This document shows, in pieces, positions 39,490-49,997 of a stretch of 64,000 bases of DNA. The translations under genes were made by a program, and so were the position numbers. Source of the stretch: Microvirga arsenatis (lineage in GTDB: Bacteria; Pseudomonadota; Alphaproteobacteria; Rhizobiales; Beijerinckiaceae); the NCBI RefSeq assembly GCF_009910705.1, contig NZ_JAAAXJ010000005.1, forward strand, positions 62,001 to 126,000. The letters are read 5' to 3'. Position 1 is the first letter of the stretch; each line of letters opens with the position of its first letter. The notes under the pieces were generated by a model. The model did no database searches. It worked only from the letters and a program-made list of their open reading frames with translations, and was not told the DNA's origin.

Positions 39490-41691
39490 ATGACGCGCAT
39501 CCAGACCAACGGCCTCCAGGTTGCCCCGGTTCTTCACGAGTTCATCGAGCGGGAGGCACTGGCCTATACCGGAGTCTCGGCCGATGCCTTCTGGAGGGGC
39601 CTGGCCGGGCTCGTCCGGGAATTCGCGCCCCGCGACCGGGAACTTCTCGCTGTGCGCGACAGGATCCAGGCCCAGATCGACGAATATCACCGCGCCCGAA
39701 AGGGCCAAGCTTTCGATCAGGCCGAGTATGAGCGGTTCCTGCGCGATATCGGCTATGTGCTGCCGGAGCCCGAGGATTTTGCCGTCCGGACGCAGAACGT
39801 GGACGACGAGATCGCCCGCATTGCCGGTCCGCAGCTCGTGGTGCCGGTCTCCAACGCCCGCTATGCGCTGAACGCCGCCAATGCCCGCTGGGGCAGCCTC
39901 TACGATGCCCTCTACGGCACGGATGCCATTCCGGAGGACGATGGAGCCACCCGCTCCGGCGGCTACAACAAGGCCCGTGGCGCCAAGGTCGTCGCCCGCG
40001 CCCGCGAGGTGCTCGACCAGGCGGCGCCGCTCGCCGGCGGCAGCCACCGGGACGCGGCCTCCTATGCCATCCAGGGCAGCGCGCTGATCGTGACGCTTCA
40101 GGACGGCACCGAAACAGGGCTTGCCGACCCTGCCCAGCTCGTCGGCTACCAGGGCGAGGCGGGTCGCCCCTCGTCCGTGCTGCTGCGCCACAACAACCTG
40201 CACCTCGACATCCGCATCGACCGCTCGCACCCCATCGGAGCCGAGGACCCGGCCGGCATCGCCGACGTGGTGATGGAATCGGCGGTCTCCACCATCATGG
40301 ACCTGGAGGACTCGGTGGCGGCGGTAGATGCCGAGGACAAGGTGCAGGTCTACCGCACCTGGCTCGGCCTGATGAAGGGCGACCTCACCGAGAGCTTCGA
40401 GAAGGGCGGCAAGACCGTCGAGCGCAGGCTCAACCCGGACCGGATCTATACCTCCGTGAACGGCGGCGAACTGCGGCTCCACGGGCGCAGCCTCATGCTG
40501 GTGCGCAATGTGGGCCACCACATGTTCACCGATGCGGTGCTCGACGAGGCGGGCGATGAGATCCCTGAAACCATCCTCGATGCGGCCGTCACCTCGCTGA
40601 TCGCCGTCCACGACCTGAAGGGCTCGGGTCCCCTGCGCAACAGCCGCGCCGGCTCCGTCTATATCGTGAAGCCCAAGATGCACGGGCCGGACGAGGTGGC
40701 CTTCGCCAATGACCTCTTCGCCGGCGTCGAGGACATGCTGGGACTTCCCCGCAACACCCTCAAGATGGGCATCATGGACGAGGAGCGGCGCACCTCGGTC
40801 AACCTCAAGGCATGCATCCAGGCCGCGAGCGAGCGCATCGTGTTCATCAACACCGGCTTCCTGGACCGCACGGGCGACGAGATCCACACCTCCATGGAAG
40901 CCGGCCCGATGATCCGCAAGAACGACATGAAGTCGACGGCCTGGATCAAGGCCTATGAGGACAACAACGTGGATGTGGGCTTAGGCTGCGGCCTGCCCGG
41001 CAAGGCGCAGATCGGCAAGGGCATGTGGGCCGCGCCCGACAAGATGGCCGACATGCTGGCCCAGAAGATCGGCCACCCGCAGGCCGGCGCCACCACGGCC
41101 TGGGTACCGTCGCCCACCGCCGCGACCCTGCATGCGCTGCACTACCATCAGGTGAGCGTGCAGGCGCGTCAGGCCGAGCTGAAGTCGCGCCCGCGCGCAA
41201 AGCTCTCGGACATCCTCACCATCCCGGTGTCGCAGTCCAACTGGGCGCCGGATGCGGTGCAGCAGGAGCTCGACAACAACTGCCAGGGTATCCTGGGCTA
41301 CGTGGTGCGCTGGGTCGACCAGGGCGTCGGCTGCTCGAAGGTGCCGGACATCCACGATGTGGGCCTGATGGAGGACCGGGCGACGCTGCGCATCTCAAGC
41401 CAGCACCTCGCCAACTGGCTGCGCCATGGCATCGTCACGCAGGACCAGGTGATGCAGACCCTGCGGCGCATGGCGGAGGTGGTGGACCGGCAGAATGCGG
41501 GCGACCCGCTCTACCGCCCGATGGCGCCGGGCTTCGACGGCCCCGCCTTCCAGGCCGCCTGCGATCTCGTCTTCAAGGGCGCGGAACAGCCCAACGGCTA
41601 CACGGAATGGATCCTGCACGAGCGCCGCCGCGAGGCAAAGGCCGCGGGCGCCACAGACCGCATCGACGAGAGCGGCGTCAGAACACAGTGA
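39490..41691 (+). CDS. glcB: Malate synthase G
   Basis: The 733-residue protein is the long, monomeric G form that condenses glyoxylate with acetyl-CoA, the second step of the glyoxylate shunt. The TIM-barrel core contains [20 protein letters not shown]-type [27 protein letters not shown] and the C-terminal catalytic region [20 protein letters not shown]. It starts about 115 bases after the tRNA terminator and ends in its own strong terminator. Confidence 0.98.
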   Translation: MTRIQTNGLQVAPVLHEFIEREALAYTGVSADAFWRGLAGLVREFAPRDRELLAVRDRIQAQIDEYHRARKGQAFDQAEYERFLRDIGYVLPEPEDFAVRTQNVDDEIARIAGPQLVVPVSNARYALNAANARWGSLYDALYGTDAIPEDDGATRSGGYNKARGAKVVARAREVLDQAAPLAGGSHRDAASYAIQGSALIVTLQDGTETGLADPAQLVGYQGEAGRPSSVLLRHNNLHLDIRIDRSHPIGAEDPAGIADVVMESAVSTIMDLEDSVAAVDAEDKVQVYRTWLGLMKGDLTESFEKGGKTVERRLNPDRIYTSVNGGELRLHGRSLMLVRNVGHHMFTDAVLDEAGDEIPETILDAAVTSLIAVHDLKGSGPLRNSRAGSVYIVKPKMHGPDEVAFANDLFAGVEDMLGLPRNTLKMGIMDEERRTSVNLKACIQAASERIVFINTGFLDRTGDEIHTSMEAGPMIRKNDMKSTAWIKAYEDNNVDVGLGCGLPGKAQIGKGMWAAPDKMADMLAQKIGHPQAGATTAWVPSPTAATLHALHYHQVSVQARQAELKSRPRAKLSDILTIPVSQSNWAPDAVQQELDNNCQGILGYVVRWVDQGVGCSKVPDIHDVGLMEDRATLRISSQHLANWLRHGIVTQDQVMQTLRRMAEVVDRQNAGDPLYRPMAPGFDGPAFQAACDLVFKGAEQPNGYTEWILHERRREAKAAGATDRIDESGVRTQ

Positions 41692-41698
41692 ACGGGAA

Positions 41699-41722
41699 GG
41701 GCGCCGGACCGGCGCCCTTTTT
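41699..41722 (+). terminator. Intrinsic terminator of glcB
   Basis: GGGCGCC (41699-41705) pairs with GGCGCCC (41711-41717) around GGACC and is followed by TTTTT. It overlaps the last codon of the convergent pxpC gene. Confidence 0.9.
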
Positions 41723-42746
41723 AGTCGTGTGCGGCGGACGAGAGCGCGTCGACCGTGCCGCCGATCAGGTTGCGGCTCAGGAGATGCTCCGTCGTCAGGC
41801 TGAAGTGCATGGGTTCGAGCTTCGAGGGAAGGGACGCGATCCAGTCCCTCAGCTGGCGCGCAGCCGCCACGGCCTCCTCCCGCTCCACGGCCCTGAAGCG
41901 TACGCCTGCGCCGGGGCGCAGCTGGGCAAGGCGGGGAAGGTCCGCGCTGATGACGGTCGCGATCTTCGGATAGCCGCCCGCCGTCTGCCGGTCGCGCATC
42001 AGCACGATCGGCTGGCCGCTGCCCGGCACCTGAATGTGTCCGGCCACGATCCCGTCCGAAACGATGTTGAACCCCTTGGCGTGATCGAGCTTGGGCCCGG
42101 TGAGCTGGAAGCCCATCCGGTCGGCCTGGGAGCTGATGGTGAATTCGCTTTCCAGGAACAAGCGAATGCTTTCAGGCGTGAAGTAATCGTCCTGCGGCCC
42201 GAGCATGACCCGGATCGGGCCGGTGTCTTCAGGGATGTCGACACTCAGCTGCATCGGCGCGCCCGCCTGTGCCTCCGGCCGGCAGGGCAGGCGATTTTCA
42301 GCCTGGAGCGGAGCGCCCTTCAGGCCGCCGAGGCGGGAGCGCAGGTGGAACGAGAGGCTGCCCAATTGCGGCTCGACGGCATAGCCCCCGGCCACGGCGA
42401 GATAGGCGAAGGTGCCGCTGCGCGGATGCCCGACTTCCAGGACCTGTCCCTCCTGCAGGAGAGCGGAAGTGAGCGGCGGCACGGGGGTTCCGTCGATCTT
42501 CAGGGGCGCGCCGGCCCCGGCGAGGGCGAGGCGGAGGGGGCCGCCCTCGCAGGCAAACGTGCCGCCGAGATTGACGAACTCGATCGCCGCCGTCTCCGGC
42601 GGGTTGCCGACCAGGGCATTGGCCAGGGCGAGCGCCCGCGGGTCCATGGCGCCGGACGGCGAGACGCCGAAGCGCTGGTAGCCGAGGCGGCCCCGATCCT
42701 GCAGTGCCGTCATGGGGCCGCAGGATTTCACCGTGAGGTCGATCAT
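41721..42746 (-). CDS. pxpC: 5-oxoprolinase subunit PxpC (biotin-dependent carboxyltransferase-like)
   Basis: The 341-residue protein has the KipA/PxpC pattern: TALQDRGRLGYQRFGVSPSGAMD near the start, the ANALVGNPPETAAIEF segment and DRQTAGGYPKIATVI near the end. With PxpB and PxpA it forms the bacterial ATP-dependent 5-oxoprolinase that opens pyroglutamate to glutamate. It overlaps pxpB by 4 bases. The pxpA gene is not in the window. Confidence 0.93.
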   Translation of the reverse strand: MIDLTVKSCGPMTALQDRGRLGYQRFGVSPSGAMDPRALALANALVGNPPETAAIEFVNLGGTFACEGGPLRLALAGAGAPLKIDGTPVPPLTSALLQEGQVLEVGHPRSGTFAYLAVAGGYAVEPQLGSLSFHLRSRLGGLKGAPLQAENRLPCRPEAQAGAPMQLSVDIPEDTGPIRVMLGPQDDYFTPESIRLFLESEFTISSQADRMGFQLTGPKLDHAKGFNIVSDGIVAGHIQVPGSGQPIVLMRDRQTAGGYPKIATVISADLPRLAQLRPGAGVRFRAVEREEAVAAARQLRDWIASLPSKLEPMHFSLTTEHLLSRNLIGGTVDALSSAAHD

Positions 42747-43507
42747 GGGCGGATCTCCTCTGCCACGGGCTCGCCGGCGCGCGCAGCCTTCTCCATTGCA
42801 TCCCAGCGCGAGGCATCGACGGGCTCGAAGACGATCTCGTCGCCGGCCGCGAACAGGAAGACCGGATCGCGCTCCGGCGCGTAGGGCCGGACGGGGGTCA
42901 GGCCGAGATTGTGCCAGCCGCTCGGCATGTCCATGGGAGCGATACCCGCCTGCTCGCCGCCGATCATGATCGTGCCAGCCGGGATTTTTGCCCGAGGATG
43001 AAGCCGACGGGACGTGGCGATCCGCCTGTCGAGGCCGCCGAGATAGGTGAAGCCTGGCAGAAAACCGATCATGTAGATGCGGTAGACGGCAGATGAGTGA
43101 ATCTCGATCACCTGGTTCGGAGTCAGGCCGTGGATCCCGGCGACCTCCTCCAGGTCGCTGCCGTATTCGCCGCCGTAGACCACCGGCACGCGCCAGCGTC
43201 GGCCCACCGAGTTGCGTGGGGCGAGGTCCTTCGTCGCCTCCGTGAGGAGCCCCACCAGGACATCATAGTCGGTTTCCACCGGATCGAACTGAATCGTGAG
43301 CGAGCGGTAGGTCGGCACGGTCTCGATCAGCCCGGCCGGGGCACGGGCGCGGACGATCTCGTCGAGCGCCAGGACCATCCCGTTGAGATCCGGGTCGATA
43401 ACGCTCCCGAACTCGACGGTCAGGGCGCTGTCGCCGCAGGGAAGTATCTTGGGTGTCTGCACCGGGCCCCCACTCCGTTTGACGAAACGGCATCTCGTCT
43501 TTTCCAT
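42743..43507 (-). CDS. pxpB: 5-oxoprolinase subunit PxpB
   Basis: The family homology begins PKILPCGDSALTVEFG and includes YRSLTIQFDP and the YMIGFLPGFTYLGG core with GEQAGIAPMDMPSGW near the C-terminus. The chosen ATG at 43507 gives 254 residues; a GTG at 43462, immediately before the conserved region, is an alternative start. Translation is coupled to pxpC by a 4-base overlap. This subunit works with PxpC and PxpA on pyroglutamate. Confidence 0.92.
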   Translation of the reverse strand: MEKTRCRFVKRSGGPVQTPKILPCGDSALTVEFGSVIDPDLNGMVLALDEIVRARAPAGLIETVPTYRSLTIQFDPVETDYDVLVGLLTEATKDLAPRNSVGRRWRVPVVYGGEYGSDLEEVAGIHGLTPNQVIEIHSSAVYRIYMIGFLPGFTYLGGLDRRIATSRRLHPRAKIPAGTIMIGGEQAGIAPMDMPSGWHNLGLTPVRPYAPERDPVFLFAAGDEIVFEPVDASRWDAMEKAARAGEPVAEEIRP

Positions 43508-43682
43508 GGAGGCCCGAGAGGCGGGGCCGGGTCAAGAGCGCAGGACATGCAAGCCGCTCATGGGCGAAGCGCACGGGACGTCTGCCTTCCATCCTCCTTT
43601 TTGCTAGGCTCACCCCCGCCCATGGCTTCTGTATGCCACCTCTCACCTGTAGCCTGCAGCCCAGGCCCACGCGGAGTAGACC

Positions 43683-44468
43683 ATGACCCTGACATCCAAG
43701 ACCGCCGTCGTCACCGGTTCGACCAGCGGCATCGGCCTGGCCATTGCCCGGGCACTCGCCAAGGAGGGCGCCAACGTCGTGCTCAACGGCTTGGGCGACG
43801 AAGCCGCGATCGAGAAGACCCGCGCCGCCATCGAGAGCGAGTTCGGCGTCAAGGCCGTCTATTCGCCGGCCAACATGCTGAAAAGCGATGAGATCGAGGA
43901 GATGGTGCGCCTGGGCGAGCGCACCTTCGGGGGCGTCGACATCCTGGTCAACAACGCGGGCATCCAGTTCGTCTCGCCGGTGGAGGATTTCCCGGTCGAG
44001 AAATGGGACCAGATCATCGCCGTCAACCTGTCCTCCGCCTTCCACGCCATCCGCGCCGCCGTGCCCGGCATGAAGGCGCGCAAGTGGGGCCGCATCATCA
44101 ACACGGCCTCGGCCCATTCGCTGGTGGCCTCGCCCTTCAAGTCGGCCTACGTGGCCGCCAAGCACGGCATCGCGGGCCTCACCAAGACGGTGGCGCTGGA
44201 ACTCGCCACCCATGGCATCACGGTCAACTGCATCAGCCCCGGCTATGTCTGGACGCCGCTGGTCGAGAACCAGATCCCCGACACCATGAAGGCCCGCGGC
44301 CTCACCCGCGAGCAGGTGATCAACGACGTCCTGCTCGAGGCGCAGCCCACCAAGCAGTTCGTGACCGTCGACCAGGTGGCGGCGCTGGCCGTCTTCCTCT
44401 GCTCGGACGCCGCGAGCCAGATGACGGGAACCAACCTGTCGATGGATGGCGGCTGGACCGCGAAGTAG
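43683..44468 (+). CDS. 3-hydroxybutyrate dehydrogenase
   Basis: The 261-residue short-chain dehydrogenase has the TGSTSGIGLA cofactor loop (11-20), the NNAG motif, and a catalytic Ser-Tyr-x3-Lys set in SAHSL and YVAAKHG. The C-terminal TPLVENQIPD and GAQ-like QMTGTNLSMDGGW segments are those of D-3-hydroxybutyrate dehydrogenases, which link polyhydroxybutyrate breakdown to acetoacetate. It stands alone, divergent from pxpB. Confidence 0.92.
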   Translation: MTLTSKTAVVTGSTSGIGLAIARALAKEGANVVLNGLGDEAAIEKTRAAIESEFGVKAVYSPANMLKSDEIEEMVRLGERTFGGVDILVNNAGIQFVSPVEDFPVEKWDQIIAVNLSSAFHAIRAAVPGMKARKWGRIINTASAHSLVASPFKSAYVAAKHGIAGLTKTVALELATHGITVNCISPGYVWTPLVENQIPDTMKARGLTREQVINDVLLEAQPTKQFVTVDQVAALAVFLCSDAASQMTGTNLSMDGGWTAK

Positions 44469-44480
44469 GTTTTTAGGGTT

Positions 44481-44701
44481 GTCATCCCGGACGGCGCAAG
44501 CCGATCCGGGATCGGGTGCATGATAGAGCGCACTCCCTCTCCCTGAGGGAGAGGGTTGGGGTGAGGGGTGAGTGTCCTCCACGGATGAGGCTGTAACCCC
44601 TCACCCGCGCCTAAAGGCGCGACCTCTCCCACTGGGAGAGGTGAACAGCGCCACACTCGTTACGCGATCCCGGATCTTCGCTGCGCTTCGTCCGGGATGA
44701 C
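44481..44701. repeat. Nested composite palindrome after the 3-hydroxybutyrate dehydrogenase gene
   Basis: Outer arms GTCATCCCGG (44481-44490) and CCGGGATGAC (44692-44701) enclose CCCTCTCCC/GGGAGAGGG (44535-44555), GCGCC/GGCGC (44607-44620) and ACCTCTCCC/GGGAGAGGT (44622-44642). The CTCTCC and CTCACC modules match the repeat between purQ and purL. It lies between convergent genes and may act as a bidirectional transcription stop. Confidence 0.85.
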
Positions 44702-44717
44702 GCTCTGTTAGTCGCTT

Positions 44718-45713
<996 letters not shown>

Positions 45714-45831
45714 TCAGCCCGAGGACCTCGTTCCTGAGCCGGCTCCGAAACCTCTAGCGCGTCGTGCAAGTGTCATATAGTTTTGCAACTGGGGAACATG
45801 GGTAAAAGCCCAACCACACTGGAGGACGAGG

Positions 45832-46905
45832 ATGTTGACGAAACGCGCCAGCCTGAAGCTGGCAACTGCCTTTGCCGCTCTCATGGTCGTCGGATCGGCC
45901 GAGGCCGCCGAGAAGCTGCGGCTCCTGACCTGGTCGGGCTATGCGCCGGCCGATGTCGTGGCTCAGTTCACCAAGGAGACCGGCATCGAAGTCGAGGTGA
46001 CCACCTCCAACAACGAGGAGATGATCTCCAAGCTGCGCGCCACCCAGGGTGCCGGCTTCGACCTCGCCCAGCCGAGCCAGGACCGCATCGCCGGCCCGCA
46101 GGCGGAGTTCGGCATCTACAAGCCGCTCGATCTCTCCAAGCTCAAGTCCGACCAGTTCATCGCCTCCATGCTCGAGGCGACCAAGAAGAACACCACCGTC
46201 GACGGCAAGGTCTACGGCGTTCCCCACATCTGGGGCACGGACGGCCTCGTGGTGAACACCAAGGCTGCCTCCAAGGTCGCCGACTACAACGACCTCTGCG
46301 ACCCGTCTCTCGCCGGAAAGACCAGCTTCCGCGCCAAGCGGCCTGCGCTGATCGCCTTCGCCTTTGCCAACGGCATGGATCCCTTCGCGGCCTATAATGA
46401 CACGAAGGCCTACACGGCCATGATGGAGAAGGTCGGCGCCAAGCTTGCCGAATGCAAGAAGAACGTGAAGTTCTTCTGGGAGGGCTCGGACCAGCTCCTC
46501 AACGCCATGCGTTCCGGCGAGATCGTCGCCGCCATGGCGTGGGACACGGGCGGATGGAAGCTCAATGCCGAAAATCCTGACATGAAGTTCATCGCGCCGA
46601 AGTCGGGATCGCTGGGCTGGGTCGATACCTTCGCGATCCCCGCCAAGGGCCGCAATGACGATGCCGCCTACAAGTGGATCAACTTCAACATGCGGCCCGA
46701 GATCGCAGCCAAGGTCGCTGCCGCCGCCGGCAACTTCACGGCCTCGAACGGTGCCGACAAGCTCATGCAGGGCAAGCTGAAGGATCAGTTCGCCGAGAGC
46801 TTCCCGAAAGCCGCCATCGACAACATCAAGTGGTATCCGGCCGTTCCCGCCGGCATCGAGGAGATCGAGGGCAAGATCCTCGACCGCCTGAAGGCCGGTT
46901 CGTAA
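45832..46905 (+). CDS. ABC transporter substrate-binding protein, spermidine/putrescine type
   Basis: The 357-residue protein has a signal peptide ending AEA near 26 and then a PotD-like fold (LRLLTWSGYAPADVVAQF, YGVPHIWGTDGLVVNT). A strong GGAGGACGAGG ribosome binding site precedes the ATG. It is the first gene of a four-gene importer operon with one ATPase and two permeases. Polyamines are the usual substrates of this family, but related proteins bind other small cations. Confidence 0.93.
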   Translation: MLTKRASLKLATAFAALMVVGSAEAAEKLRLLTWSGYAPADVVAQFTKETGIEVEVTTSNNEEMISKLRATQGAGFDLAQPSQDRIAGPQAEFGIYKPLDLSKLKSDQFIASMLEATKKNTTVDGKVYGVPHIWGTDGLVVNTKAASKVADYNDLCDPSLAGKTSFRAKRPALIAFAFANGMDPFAAYNDTKAYTAMMEKVGAKLAECKKNVKFFWEGSDQLLNAMRSGEIVAAMAWDTGGWKLNAENPDMKFIAPKSGSLGWVDTFAIPAKGRNDDAAYKWINFNMRPEIAAKVAAAAGNFTASNGADKLMQGKLKDQFAESFPKAAIDNIKWYPAVPAGIEEIEGKILDRLKAGS

Positions 46906-46939
46906 ACGTCCACCCTGTTGTATCGCATCCCCCGGCAAG

Positions 46940-47045
46940 CATCGGACCCAAAAGTGGCGACCGCATTTGGGTCCGATGATTCTTCTCAAATTGAGCGCAT
47001 CGTTCGAGCGGAAAAACGGCTCCGCTGTTCCGCCTGATGCGCTCG
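46940..47045. repeat. Palindromic repeat pair inside the importer operon
   Basis: CATCGGACCCAAA (46940-46952) is complementary to TTTGGGTCCGATG (46966-46978), and GAGCGCATC (46994-47002) to GATGCGCTC (47037-47045). The two hairpins fill the 170-base gap between the binding protein and ATPase genes. Neither has a T-run, so this is a REP-type element rather than a terminator. Confidence 0.85.
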
Positions 47046-47075
47046 CCGGGGCATGCTCTTTGTGTTGGCAGCGTC

Positions 47076-48158
47076 ATGGCCCATCCCACCGATCTCGACA
47101 TCGTCAACGTCACCAAGCGCTTCGGATCCCATGCCGCCGTCGATGACGTGAGCTTCAGCGTCGCCCCCGGTGAGTTCTTTTCGATCCTCGGACCCTCCGG
47201 CTGCGGCAAGACCACCCTCATGCGCATGATTGCCGGGTTCGAGCATCCGACGAGCGGCGATATTCGCATCCGTGGTAAATCGATGATCGGCGTTCCGGCC
47301 AACAAGCGTCCGGTCAACATGGTGTTCCAGAGCCTCGCGCTCTTTCCCATGATGAGCGTGGGCGAGAACGTGGCCTATGGGCTCTCCTGCCGCGGCGTGT
47401 CCCGCGCCGAGGCCGAGGCGCGCGCCAACCGCATGCTGGAGCGCGTGGGCCTCAAGGGCTTCGGTGATCGCCACGTGACCGCGCTCTCGGGCGGCCAGCG
47501 GCAGCGCGTGGCGATCGCCCGCTGCCTCGTGCTGGAGCCCACGCTGGTTCTCCTCGACGAGCCCCTCGGCGCGCTCGACCTCAAGCTGCGCGAGCACATG
47601 AAGATCGAGCTCAAGCAACTGCAGGCGACCTTCAACACGACCTTCGCGTACATCACGCACGACCAGTCCGAGGCGCTGGTCATGTCCGACCGCATCGCCG
47701 TGATGAACCAGGGCCGGTTCGAGCAGGTGGGCAGCCCGCGCGAGCTCTATCACAGCCCGGCGACACCCTTCGTCGCGAGCTTCGTCGGCGAGACGAACCG
47801 CTGGCAGGGCGAGGCCGCTCCGGCTTCCAACGGTGTCGTCGCTATGCGGCTGCCATCCGGCGCCGTGCTGCACGGGCAGGGCAGGGCGGGTCAGGCCGCG
47901 TCCGCATTCGTGCGCCCCGAGGCCGTGGCGCTTGCGCAGGATCCGTCGGTTCTCGCCAACCTGCCCAACCGGTTCGAGGGGCGCGTCTCGGCCGTGCTCT
48001 TCGACGGCGCCGCTTCGAGCCTGCTCATCGACACGGCCGGCTTCGCCGAGCCCGTGCGCGCCGTGCTGCCCCAGGCCGGCCCGCTCGCCGGCATCGAGGT
48101 CGGCGCGCCGGTGCATCTCGGCTGGACGGCGGATGCCATGAAGGTCTTTGCCGCATGA
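47076..48158 (+). CDS. ABC transporter ATP-binding protein, spermidine/putrescine type
   Basis: The ATG at 47076 gives 360 residues of a PotA-like ATPase. Walker A GPSGCGKTT, Q-loop VFQSLALFP, signature LSGGQRQRVA, Walker B VLLDEPLGALD and a switch histidine in THDQSEA are all present. A C-terminal TOBE domain follows (about 280-360), as in PotA. It follows the binding protein gene after a palindromic repeat and overlaps the first permease gene by 4 bases (ATGA). Confidence 0.95.
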   Translation: MAHPTDLDIVNVTKRFGSHAAVDDVSFSVAPGEFFSILGPSGCGKTTLMRMIAGFEHPTSGDIRIRGKSMIGVPANKRPVNMVFQSLALFPMMSVGENVAYGLSCRGVSRAEAEARANRMLERVGLKGFGDRHVTALSGGQRQRVAIARCLVLEPTLVLLDEPLGALDLKLREHMKIELKQLQATFNTTFAYITHDQSEALVMSDRIAVMNQGRFEQVGSPRELYHSPATPFVASFVGETNRWQGEAAPASNGVVAMRLPSGAVLHGQGRAGQAASAFVRPEAVALAQDPSVLANLPNRFEGRVSAVLFDGAASSLLIDTAGFAEPVRAVLPQAGPLAGIEVGAPVHLGWTADAMKVFAA

Positions 48159-49024
48159 GCGCGAAACCGGCGCAGCGCCTCACGCTCTTCCTGCTGCTCG
48201 CGCCCGCCATCCTGTGGCTCGGGCTGCTCATCGTGCTGCCGCACGTGGAGATCCTCGTCCTCTCCTTCAGCGAGCGGGTGGCGCCGCGGGTCTACGCGTT
48301 CGGCTTCGGCAACTATCTCGAATTCTTCACCGAGCCGCTCTACTGGCGCACCTTCGCGCGCACGGCAGCCATGTCGATCCTGGTCACGGCGATCACCCTC
48401 GTGCTCGCCTTTCCCATCGCGCTCTACATCGCCCGGGTGGCGCAGGGGCGCCTCAAGGCGATGCTGCTGCTGCTCTGCCTGCTGCCGTTCTGGGTTTCGG
48501 AGCTTGTGCGCACGTTGGGCTGGATGATCCTGCTGCGCGAGAGCGGGGTGATCCCCTATCTGCTGCAGGCGGCAGGGCTTGCGGGCCGCCCGGTCGAACT
48601 TCTCTACAACGACGGCGCGGTGATCCTCGGCCTCGTCTATGGCGGCCTGCTGTTCATGATCGTGCCACTCGCCAACGCCCTGGAAAGCCTGGAGCCTGCG
48701 GTGGTGGAAGCAGGCTTCGATCTCGGAGGCAGCCGCTGGACGGTGTTGCGCCGCATCGTCATTCCCCATGCCATGCCCGGCATCGTCGCGGGCTGCATCA
48801 TCGTGTTCATGCTCACGGTCGGCAATTTCGCCACGCCGGTGCTGCTCGGCGGCAAGAACGGGCTGTGGTTCACCGAGCAGATCTACGCCCAGTTCATCAC
48901 GCGCTTCAACTGGCCTCAGGGAGCCGCCTTCGGCATGCTGCTCCTGCTGCTCTCCTCGGCCATCGTGTGGCTGGGCCTGCGCCTGACGGGCCAGAGCCTC
49001 GGCACCACCCTGAAGCAGGCCTGA
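48155..49024 (+). CDS. ABC transporter permease, PotB type
   Basis: The 289-residue protein has six helices and the EAA-type inner-membrane motif VEAGFDLGGSRWTVLRRIVIPH near 190-210, which couples to the ATPase. Its start overlaps the ATPase stop. It is the first of two permeases for a heterodimeric transport channel. Confidence 0.95.
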   Translation: MSAKPAQRLTLFLLLAPAILWLGLLIVLPHVEILVLSFSERVAPRVYAFGFGNYLEFFTEPLYWRTFARTAAMSILVTAITLVLAFPIALYIARVAQGRLKAMLLLLCLLPFWVSELVRTLGWMILLRESGVIPYLLQAAGLAGRPVELLYNDGAVILGLVYGGLLFMIVPLANALESLEPAVVEAGFDLGGSRWTVLRRIVIPHAMPGIVAGCIIVFMLTVGNFATPVLLGGKNGLWFTEQIYAQFITRFNWPQGAAFGMLLLLLSSAIVWLGLRLTGQSLGTTLKQA

Positions 49025-49029
49025 CCGCC

Positions 49030-49869
49030 ATGAACCGCCCGTCCCTCGCCTGGAAGCTCTACATCGCGGCGTTCTACCTCTTCCTGTTCGCGCCGCTCCT
49101 CATCGTGGCGATCTTCGCCTTCAATGCGAGCCCGTTCCCGTCGCCGCCCTGGCGCGGCTTCACGCTCGAATGGTTCACGGGCTCCGGCGCCGTCGTCGGC
49201 AAGCCGGGCGTGCTGGTCGATCCGATCTGGCTCGAGAGCATCGGCAACAGCTTCAAGGTGGCCGTCCCCGTCGCGCTGCTCGCCGTTCTCGTCGGCACGG
49301 TGAATGCCTGGGTGCTGGAGCGCGCCGAGTTCCGCGGCAAGACGGTGCTCGCCATGATGATGCTCTGGCCCCTCGTCATTCCCGGTGTGGTGCTCGGCAT
49401 CTCGATCCTTGCCTTCTTCTCGCGGATGGCGAACGGGCTCGAGGACTGGCTTCAGACGGATCTCGACGCCCTGCGCCCCGGCCTGCCCCTCGTGGTGCTG
49501 GGCCAGCTCTCCTTCATCCTCACGATTGCGACGCTCATCATCGCCGCGCGCCTGCGCAAGTTCGACCGCGCGCTGGAGGAAGCCGCCTTCGATCTCGGCG
49601 CCAGCCGCATCCGGGTGCTGCGCACCGTCACGCTGCCCTTCCTGAGCCCCGCGCTCATCGGCGCAGGGCTCGTGGCGCTGCTGATGTCGTTCGAGAACTT
49701 CAACACGACCCTGATGCTCGTGGGCTCCGAGGCGCCGCTGCCCATCGCCATGTATGGTCAGATGCGCGAGGGCGCCTCGCCGGCGATCAATGCGGTGAGC
49801 CTGCTGCTCATGCTCGGCGTCGGCGCCATCGCGAGCGTGTTTGCGCTCACCTCGAAGGCGGAGCGGTAA
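49030..49869 (+). CDS. ABC transporter permease, PotC type
   Basis: The 279-residue protein has about six helices and an EAA motif in EEAAFDLGASRIRVLRTVTLP. It begins 5 bases after the first permease gene stops and completes the four-gene importer. A pair of REP-like hairpins follows in the 128-base gap before the convergent dipeptidase gene. Confidence 0.95.
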   Translation: MNRPSLAWKLYIAAFYLFLFAPLLIVAIFAFNASPFPSPPWRGFTLEWFTGSGAVVGKPGVLVDPIWLESIGNSFKVAVPVALLAVLVGTVNAWVLERAEFRGKTVLAMMMLWPLVIPGVVLGISILAFFSRMANGLEDWLQTDLDALRPGLPLVVLGQLSFILTIATLIIAARLRKFDRALEEAAFDLGASRIRVLRTVTLPFLSPALIGAGLVALLMSFENFNTTLMLVGSEAPLPIAMYGQMREGASPAINAVSLLLMLGVGAIASVFALTSKAER

Positions 49870-49884
49870 GGTGCCTAACATGTC

Positions 49885-49965
49885 ATCACCGGCCTTGTGC
49901 CGGTGATCTCGATGGGAAAGGGGTAGCGCTCTTCAAAACGAGATGGCCGGGACAAGCCCGGCCAT
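49885..49965. repeat. Two adjacent inverted repeats after the importer operon
   Basis: ATCACCGGC (49885-49893) pairs with GCCGGTGAT (49899-49907), and ATGGCCGGG (49943-49951) with CCCGGCCAT (49957-49965), each around a five-base loop. The second has the ATGGCCGGGACAAGCCCGG form common among intergenic REP elements of Hyphomicrobiales. It lies between convergent genes. Confidence 0.8.
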
Positions 49966-49997
49966 GACGGAAGAGGGGTGCCGAGCTTCCGAACCGG

